The translations under genes and the position numbers were made by a program. DNA of 64,000 bases, from positions 4,898,001 through 4,962,000 of the forward strand of contig OW051471.1 of NCBI GenBank assembly GCA_932521025.1, in the 5' to 3' direction. This document shows, one piece after another, positions 57,960-64,000 of the stretch. Under the pieces are notes generated by a model. It had not been told where the DNA came from. It did not search any database and saw only the letters and a program-made list of their open reading frames with translations. Within the stretch, counting starts at the first letter, position 1. Each line of letters begins with the position of its first letter. The DNA comes from Oscheius onirici (taxonomy: Eukaryota; Nematoda; Chromadorea; Rhabditida; Rhabditidae).

Positions 57960-60190
57960 CCCTACACATCTGTATTCTGTCACCCTGTTTTATTCTAGCT
58001 ATCACACTTGTGCTCGTTTTCATAACAACCTATGTTTTAAAATTGAATATTGTGGCATACATGAATTTCGGTAAACTGGTATTTTATTGACGACTTTTCA
58101 TAAGTGCTCTGAATGTAAACAATTACATTTCCGCAGCAGCTGTCCTGAATAATCGAGTACAAGACGCGTGTCCCTTTTAATCCAACTGGGTCGTCAAAGA
58201 ACTGCCTCTTCCCATCTCGGCTTATCCCTAATGCGTGAAATGAGGTCATTTCAGTTTAATTTAGCAACAACATTGTGTAGGTTGAGCAGATTAAATTGAT
58301 TGTGAAAGTGTCGTGGGGGGGGGGGGAATTAAAGACTCGGGAAACGTCTTGTCAAGAGTAGCACGAAAATACGAAGCGTTACTGTCACGGGGAATGGTGT
58401 TTCCTGACTCGATGCAAACATCTGATTGATGTCATCTATTTACAACCTTTCTTCCCTCCCTTCTCGCTCTTTTACGAGTGTTGCTTTATTTCGCAAAACA
58501 ATATACTTTTAATTGCTGTGAAAACTGTTCAAGCGTATCGAAAGAATAGAACAATTTGGCAGCCGCTCTCGTAATATTCAACATGTCCTCTGCGTCTCTG
58601 GCCTTTTCTCGCACCTGTGTCTCGTCGTCTCCTCCCAGTCAGCCCCGTGTTCCTATTTTGCACTTGATGGCCATTCATTGCCGTCCTCCAAAAATGTCTC
58701 CAGTCACTGTTATTCACTTTCTCCCGTCACCTGCTCAGGCCCCGGTTTTCCTTATACTCGTATTATCGCAATCGAAACAGACGTCCTTATCGGACAGGCC
58801 GCTCAGCAGACACTTTGTAACCGTCCCTGATTTTCAGTCAAAACCCGTATCCTTTCGAAAGAGTCGATCAAAGAGCCTCCCCCTTGTTTATCCTGGTTCA
58901 GATTAGACATACTTTCAAAACACTCGCAGATTATGGCACATGGAGGGTATCCCCTCAATCTTCCTAAAGCACGAGTCGAAAAGAGTGTTTTCCTCCAAAT
59001 TATTCCACTCGTCTTACTCTCTCCTCCTTCTTTTAAACATTTCCTGATTTTGACAAATAGGAATCGCGTCATTTTGTCAAAGGGCATCAGACGAGTAGAA
59101 TGAAGCCTTTTGACAAATTCTCTGCAGACGATTTGAAATCAATCGGAGAGGTAGACCCTAACGACCCAATACAAACACGACTAGGGGTTTGGGGGAAAGA
59201 AGAGAGGCAAAACAGCCACGTGACTGAATCCAAAACAAAATTGGAAAAACAATTAAAAACGGATACTGTAGGTAATCAGGGTCAATTAGGATCTCTTATC
59301 TGTTTGGAATACTCTCATTATCATATCTAGTGTCTAGTTGATAGAATAAGTTGGATGTTCGATATGCCCTTCTTGTTGTCGTGGTCCGTCTCTCCCGCTT
59401 GAATTGCTCCGACGGGGCTCTTTCGAAAACAACTCAGAAGACTTTCTCTATATGGCAGCACATTTATTTTTGTTTATTTTACTGGTTTTTGACGTCTAAC
59501 TAAGTACCCGACACTCCAAACAACTCTCTATCTACTTGTCCCCGATTGTTTGCCTCCTTTTTTCTATTTATAGCTCAATTTAATTTTGATAGAGTAAGAA
59601 GGAAAAACTTTGTGTCGTAGTGTCTGCAAACAAGATTCCTTTTGTCGTGTACGAGATACTCGGTTTGCACACCGCGCCTAAAAGAGCTCGTGTACTTCCT
59701 TCTGTTTGTCGTTCCTCTTCTCCTTCACAAAAGACATCCCGCCAACTAGCATCTTCATCCCCTCGAACGGTCTTTTGAACGAGCCTGACTGACCGGAGAC
59801 TCTTATCAGCTGTACAAAAGTCAAGAATTTGAAGTATATTGATTCAAACCGACTATTCTTTCGATCACCTGTCTTATGTCATTCGCACTTTTGGTCCAGT
59901 GTATTGGGTGAGATCGATCGATCTCTTCCATCACAGGTTTTTGCCATTACGACGTCCCCTCATATTCTTTTCGAAAGCATTTCGCTTTTTGGTCTACCTC
60001 GTCCGTTTTATTCCCACCCCAAAGGGAGTGTTACAGCGTCTCGTTCCTTTGGGTACTTTCTGTTTCTTTTCCCAGTCTCTCAAGATCTTCGAGTTACTTC
60101 TAGACAGTGAGTCACCACTGTGGGAAAAGAAGTACGAGTACCCTTTCCATAATTCGAATCTGTTATTCACACCTATTCACCCGCCTTCGT
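57960..60190. other. Gene-poor stretch
   Basis: About 2.2 kb between par-1 and the nuclear receptor. There is a run of 12 G at 58315-58326. Plus ORFs at 58556-58906 and 59100-59330 have no recognisable domain; the latter (MKPFDKFSADDLKSIGE, followed by a GT that could be a donor) might be an upstream exon of the nuclear receptor, but I cannot support that. Confidence 0.45.
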
Positions 60191-60194
60191 CTAA

Positions 60195-60596
60195 AGCTCT
60201 AATTGAGGATAAGGAGGGGAGCTTTGTGCGCAAATTAGTTTTAAAAAGTCGCGACAGGAAAAGCAAGTTCCCGAAAGGTTCTTATGACTTTGGTAGTTTC
60301 TTACTGGGACTGTGTGACTGGGACAGAATGACAAGGGGAGAAAAGAAGGGACAGTAGGACTGAGACTCATTAAAGCTAGGAACGGGCCCGGCGACCCGTT
60401 CAGGTCCTACATATAAATTAGGCTTGGGAGGGAGCGGGTTCCAATACAATTTCGGTAGTTTCTTTGGAGGGTCATGGAGGGACTGGAACAGAGTAACAAA
60501 GGAGGAGTGAAAGGGAAACCACGACTAGGGCTCCGTGACAGATCGAAGTCATGAATTTCTACTTTAGCCCTGGAAGGGCGTTGCCAACCTTGTATC
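60195..60596 (+). repeat. Dispersed repeat, copy C (longest)
   Basis: Runs from CTCTAATTGAGGATAAGGAG to GGAAGGGCGTTGCCAACCTT. It matches 36480-36700 in reverse and 46107-46396 and 46434-46625 in the same direction. There is no coding capacity and the ends do not form inverted repeats. Confidence 0.7.
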
Positions 60597-60660
60597 ATAG
60601 AACTCTTCTGATTTTATGATCACTCTCACAAATATTTTGTTTTTATTCCAAGATCCTCAG

Positions 60661-62422
60661 ATGCTGGATCGTTGGCCACCTTCCTGCACAATGGATCGTT
60701 ATGTGACCAAGACGGAGGAGATAGACGACTATCCCATGTACTCAGGTATGTTTTCTCTCATTCGCTTTCAATTGAACTCTAGTGAATACAAGTCCCTCGA
60801 CTTCAGTGGCAGGAGACCACAGTGGAGCCGGTCCAAAGCTTGTTTGTGATGTTTGTGGAGACGTTGCCTATGGTAAACACTATGGAATAAATGTGAGTCT
60901 ATACGAGTTTTGTATTTAATTCATTCTGTTCCAGGCCTGCAACGGATGCAAGGGGTTCTTCAGAAGGAGGTCGTTATTTCTGTAAACATTTTTTTAAATA
61001 ACGAGTTTAGTGTCTGGAGCAGACGTCAATACTCTTGCCGATTTGGGGGAGACTGTCCAGTTATCAAGGAACATCGAAATGTTTGCAGAAGCTGTCGTTT
61101 GAAAAAGTGTTTCGAAGTAGGCATGAATCCCGATTGTGAGTCGACTCAAAGCCTAATAGTTCAACTCTTTTCAGCTGTCCAAAACGAGCGAGATCGGAAC
61201 ATCAAAGGAGGTTCGGGAGGATTAGGAAAGCGGAAAAGACCCTGTACCGACACGACAGAAGCAGAAGTCCAGACGGAAAAGGAAGTTCCCTTCTCGGATA
61301 TGGTACATATCAAAAGAGAGACAGTCTCTCCATCTGAAGAACTGCCGAGTCCGTGTTCATTGGACGTCCATGGGCTGCCTGAAATGCTCATGACTCTCGA
61401 GAATAATGTATGTCTTTAAAAAAAAGAAAACACTATTTTGTAGGTCTTCTATCACACTCCCATCGAAGCCGATTACTCGATTGGAGCGACGAAGATGCAG
61501 CTGTCTCTTCCCTTCGAGGTGGTCTTTAGACGACCAGTTCTCATTAGTCCACGGTATCCTATGCGCTTCGCAGCTGACAGAATTTGTACTCCCGAAGATC
61601 TCATCAATGGTAAAAACAATAGAGAAAGAAAGAAAAGCAATTCCAGGTTGGAGAAGACACTTTATTTACTTTGCTGATTGGTGCCGAAACTTGGACGACT
61701 TCAATCAGTTGAATGAGGCTGATCAAGATGTCTTAGCCAGACGGAGAATACACTTCCATTATTGGCTGTCCAACGCCTATTACTCGGTCAAAGCCAATGT
61801 TCCGGGACTCTGCTCTCCCAACGGAGCCTACCATCCCTTCAATACAAAAGACGCCCATCCAAGCATGACAGAGTTCTACAAAGACTGTACTCCACGTCTC
61901 TTGAACTACATTATGGGCCCGATGAAGACCATGTCGATGGACGACATCGAGTTTGTTCTCTTGAAAGCCATCGTCTTTTTCGCCGAAGGTAGCATTTCTT
62001 CTGCGAAATAAACTAATTTGATTCAGATCACGGATTATCGTCTGATGGAAAAAGAGCGGTCAGTAGATGTCGGGAAAGATATCTCAGTGCTCTCTATCTC
62101 TACGTCCGTAGAAAGTCCGACTCGGCCTTTGTGGCCACGTGTCGAGTCGCTCGCTTTATGGTCATGCTCAGTGCGATTACTGTAAGTTTTTTTTATTTAT
62201 CAACACAAAAACGGTTTCAGAGCTTGACTCATATGATGAATGAAACGATCGATTCACAGTCACTTTCGAATGAGCTTGGATCGGGCATTTTACCCGGATC
62301 AATGGATCTGAAAGAAGAATTTTGTTACAAATAGTCTCACTTCCAGCATAACCCAAAGATTCCACGAAATCTATTCTGACAGCTTTCTGTACAAACCTGA
62401 AATAGACTGGGAGAAGATATAA
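60661..62422 (+). CDS. Nuclear hormone receptor, HNF4-related
   Basis: Seven or more exons. Start taken at the ATG at 60661 just after an AG acceptor, so an upstream exon may exist. DNA-binding domain: [27 protein letters not shown] (P-box CNGCKG), [12 protein letters not shown] and [20 protein letters not shown] then NERDR, the HNF4-like sequence after the second finger. A charged hinge with KRKRP follows. The ligand-binding domain has [29 protein letters not shown] and [19 protein letters not shown] place the end at 62422 ([20 protein letters not shown]) through an intron of about 80 bp; reading on without it would stop at 62334. It is a nuclear transcription factor; the ligand is unknown. 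Confidence 0.88.
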
Positions 62423-62500
62423 GCCTGTTATTCTCAAACTTTTTATTTTCATTCAATGGTATGGGACGGCGATATTAACAGAACTTTAGACCCGTTTGTT

Positions 62501-64000
62501 CTATTTCTTTGATCCAAGAAACCACTTGACCAATGTCCAGATTGAGCCCAAAAGAGGGAGCAGTGTGGGTAACATAATGGGCAGATAGACGGCTACTTTC
62601 TGGTCCTGAGGGAAGTACAGAAGAGCGAGCAACGACTTGTGCGAAACAGCCTCATCCGACAGTCGACGTCCTTCTTTCACCTAAAGAGTTTATTATATTT
62701 TGTCACGAGGAAAATAAACCTTGGCAAGAGCATATTTGACCGACTGCAAGGCAACAGCATCTTCAATTAATACCAAAGAGTTTCTCACTCGATCGGCCAC
62801 GTCCTGTTCAATCGAAATTGTGCTGATTTTCTCAGTTAGAGCCTGAAGATCTTTTCTAAAAGAAAAGTATGAAAGTTTCTTACTTTAAGAGTAGCGACAT
62901 TCGTGATTGCTCTCATAGTGTTGTCAACAATTGCTCTCATTCGAAGTCTGTTCAGCTCCCAATCAGCCAGTGGAACGGGATGTCTTCTCCATCCGCTAGT
63001 CAGTTCCGAATCAAGGCCCAGAAGTACACGAAGAGCAGCGAGAACTCGAGAAGGAGTATGTTCGTTTCGGGGAATCACGGCCCCCCAAGCAGCAGCCACA
63101 GCTCCAAGACTGTCATCACCCTAAACTTGGATTTTAGAACTTTTCGAGAAAATAAAGTACGTATTGATCGAGAAGGATAACTTCCTTGTCGACTTCCAGT
63201 ATAGCAAAACGAAGAAGAGGGTGTTCCGACTCAACAGTCTGCATCTGGTCATCAATTTGGATTGTAAGTCTTTCCATTCCCGAATGAGTCAATGTCCATC
63301 GATCCTGAACGTCTTTTTCCAGATAGGCAGATACGTCAAAGTCCCAGAGGTGTTCAGAACTGATCTGAACCGAAACCTTTGATTAGAAGAAAACCAATTG
63401 ATACCTCGAGATGAGTTGAATCGACGACTTTCTTTGCAAATTTGCTGAGAACTGGGAGTAGATGCTGGTCAGATCGATTACTACGCGGAGAATCGTTGTC
63501 ATGAAGGTAGACTACTTGTACCACGTAGTTCATCGACAGCGGAGCAGAGTCCCAAACAAGCCGTTTCTAGAAGAGATTGAGAAAAGACTTGAAATAATTT
63601 TACCTGGTGGGAGAGAGGAAGAGTGGCAATTTGCCAGGGCTGCATTCGCTGTTTGAGGTCTCGCTTGATGATGACATTGAGATGCGGAACGTCAACGAGA
63701 ACTTCGAAAACGAGTTCCTTCAGTCGACTAGTCTTCTTGGACTCGTCTTCGTCCGTCCATTGGAGAAAAGTCCACGAGTTGCCGCTGAGAAAAACATTCG
63801 TTGCAGAAAAGTGAGGCCATTGACTCGATGGTACTAGAGCAACTTGAACAGTGAGCGAATCGGACACGGAAGAATCAGTTTCGAGTTGGGAAAGCTCTCT
63901 GAAAACTTGTTTTTGAGCGAAATGATGGTATGATATACTTGACTCCTCCATTGACAAACTCCCAGGTGATCGAAAGTGGTTGTTGCACATCTTCCTTTTC
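62501..64000 (-). CDS. PIGS: PIG-S, GPI-transamidase subunit (N-terminal part outside window)
   Basis: The minus-strand gene enters from the right edge and stops at 62501. The lumenal part reads VNGGVKYIIPSFRSKTS, LVWDSAPLSMNYVVQVVYL and LWDFDVSAYLEKD (cf. the DFDVS-type motif), then HPLLRFAILEVDKEVILLD. Next come AAAWGAVIPRN, a helix-rich region (KDLQALTEKISTIEQDVA) and SHKSLLALLYFPQDQKVAVY then LPIMLPTLLPLLGSIWTLVK, a C-terminal membrane helix, ending WFLGSKK. A HPSMLALLYFPDDQ-type block before the last helix is the PIG-S hallmark. In the ER membrane PIG-S acts in the complex that attaches GPI anchors to proteins. The terminal KK is a possible ER-retention signal. The first membrane helix is outside the window. 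Confidence 0.88.

Noticed and set aside
58556..58906. Plus ORF of 116 codons downstream of par-1
   Set aside because: Ser/Pro-rich without domain or splice context; probably chance.
59839..60357. Plus ORF of 172 codons upstream of the HNF4-like receptor
   Set aside because: It runs into the dispersed repeat and has no domain; not a credible gene.

Overview
The window looks like nematode nuclear DNA. Coding regions are split by GT-AG introns that are often only 35-50 bp. The gene set is nematode-typical: a cuticle collagen remnant with the family's conserved tail, two nuclear receptors of the expanded worm type, DUF1647 and DUF4440 proteins, an SH2 tyrosine kinase beside a CK1-like kinase, and fibulin-1, an L1CAM and a plexin. 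I cannot name the species. Gene density is high outside a few transposon-rich islands.

1-18.2 kb holds neural and extracellular-matrix genes. A plexin (+, 5' end cut by the window edge) faces a small secreted or anchored basic protein (-) and an L1CAM-type receptor (-; six Ig, five FN3, no FIGQY tail, so LAD-2-like). A 1.3 kb intron of the L1CAM gene holds a complete gene on the other strand. Fibulin-1 (-) follows, and one of its introns also holds an opposite-strand gene for a short Cys-rich secreted protein. 18.7-30.5 kb is mostly RNA biology and metabolism: an A1CF/RBM47-like RNA-binding protein, a globin, a proline-rich possibly myristoylated protein, kappa-class glutathione transferase, kynurenine formamidase, the decapping enzyme DCP2, and, 118 bp upstream of DCP2 on the same strand, a large unrecognised protein with Asn/Gln/Ser-rich tracts.

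30.5-34 kb is a transposon island: Tc1-like ends and a decayed RTE-type LINE. It is followed by an acidic secreted protein and a cuticle collagen pseudogene. The pseudogene is broken by frameshifts and by a ~1 kb insertion that carries one exon of an UNC-4-like homeobox. 38.3-48.4 kb returns to ordinary genes: DUF1647, DUF4440, purine nucleoside phosphorylase, a Gly/Met-rich secreted protein divergent from a 66-residue secreted peptide, the Na,K-ATPase beta subunit and a nuclear receptor. 48.4-50.2 kb is repeats: inverted LINE pieces and an 806 bp element with 214 bp terminal inverted repeats.

50.4-53.2 kb is a divergent kinase pair sharing a 163 bp promoter region (SH2 tyrosine kinase and an intronless CK1-like kinase). 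53.3-55.4 kb is a cluster of fold-back elements. The window ends with a PAR-1/MARK kinase, a 2.7 kb gene-poor stretch, an HNF4-related nuclear receptor and the 3' half of PIG-S, a GPI-transamidase subunit.

Exon joins were made by eye from reading frame, GT/AG signals and family similarity. Outer boundaries are firmer than internal ones.
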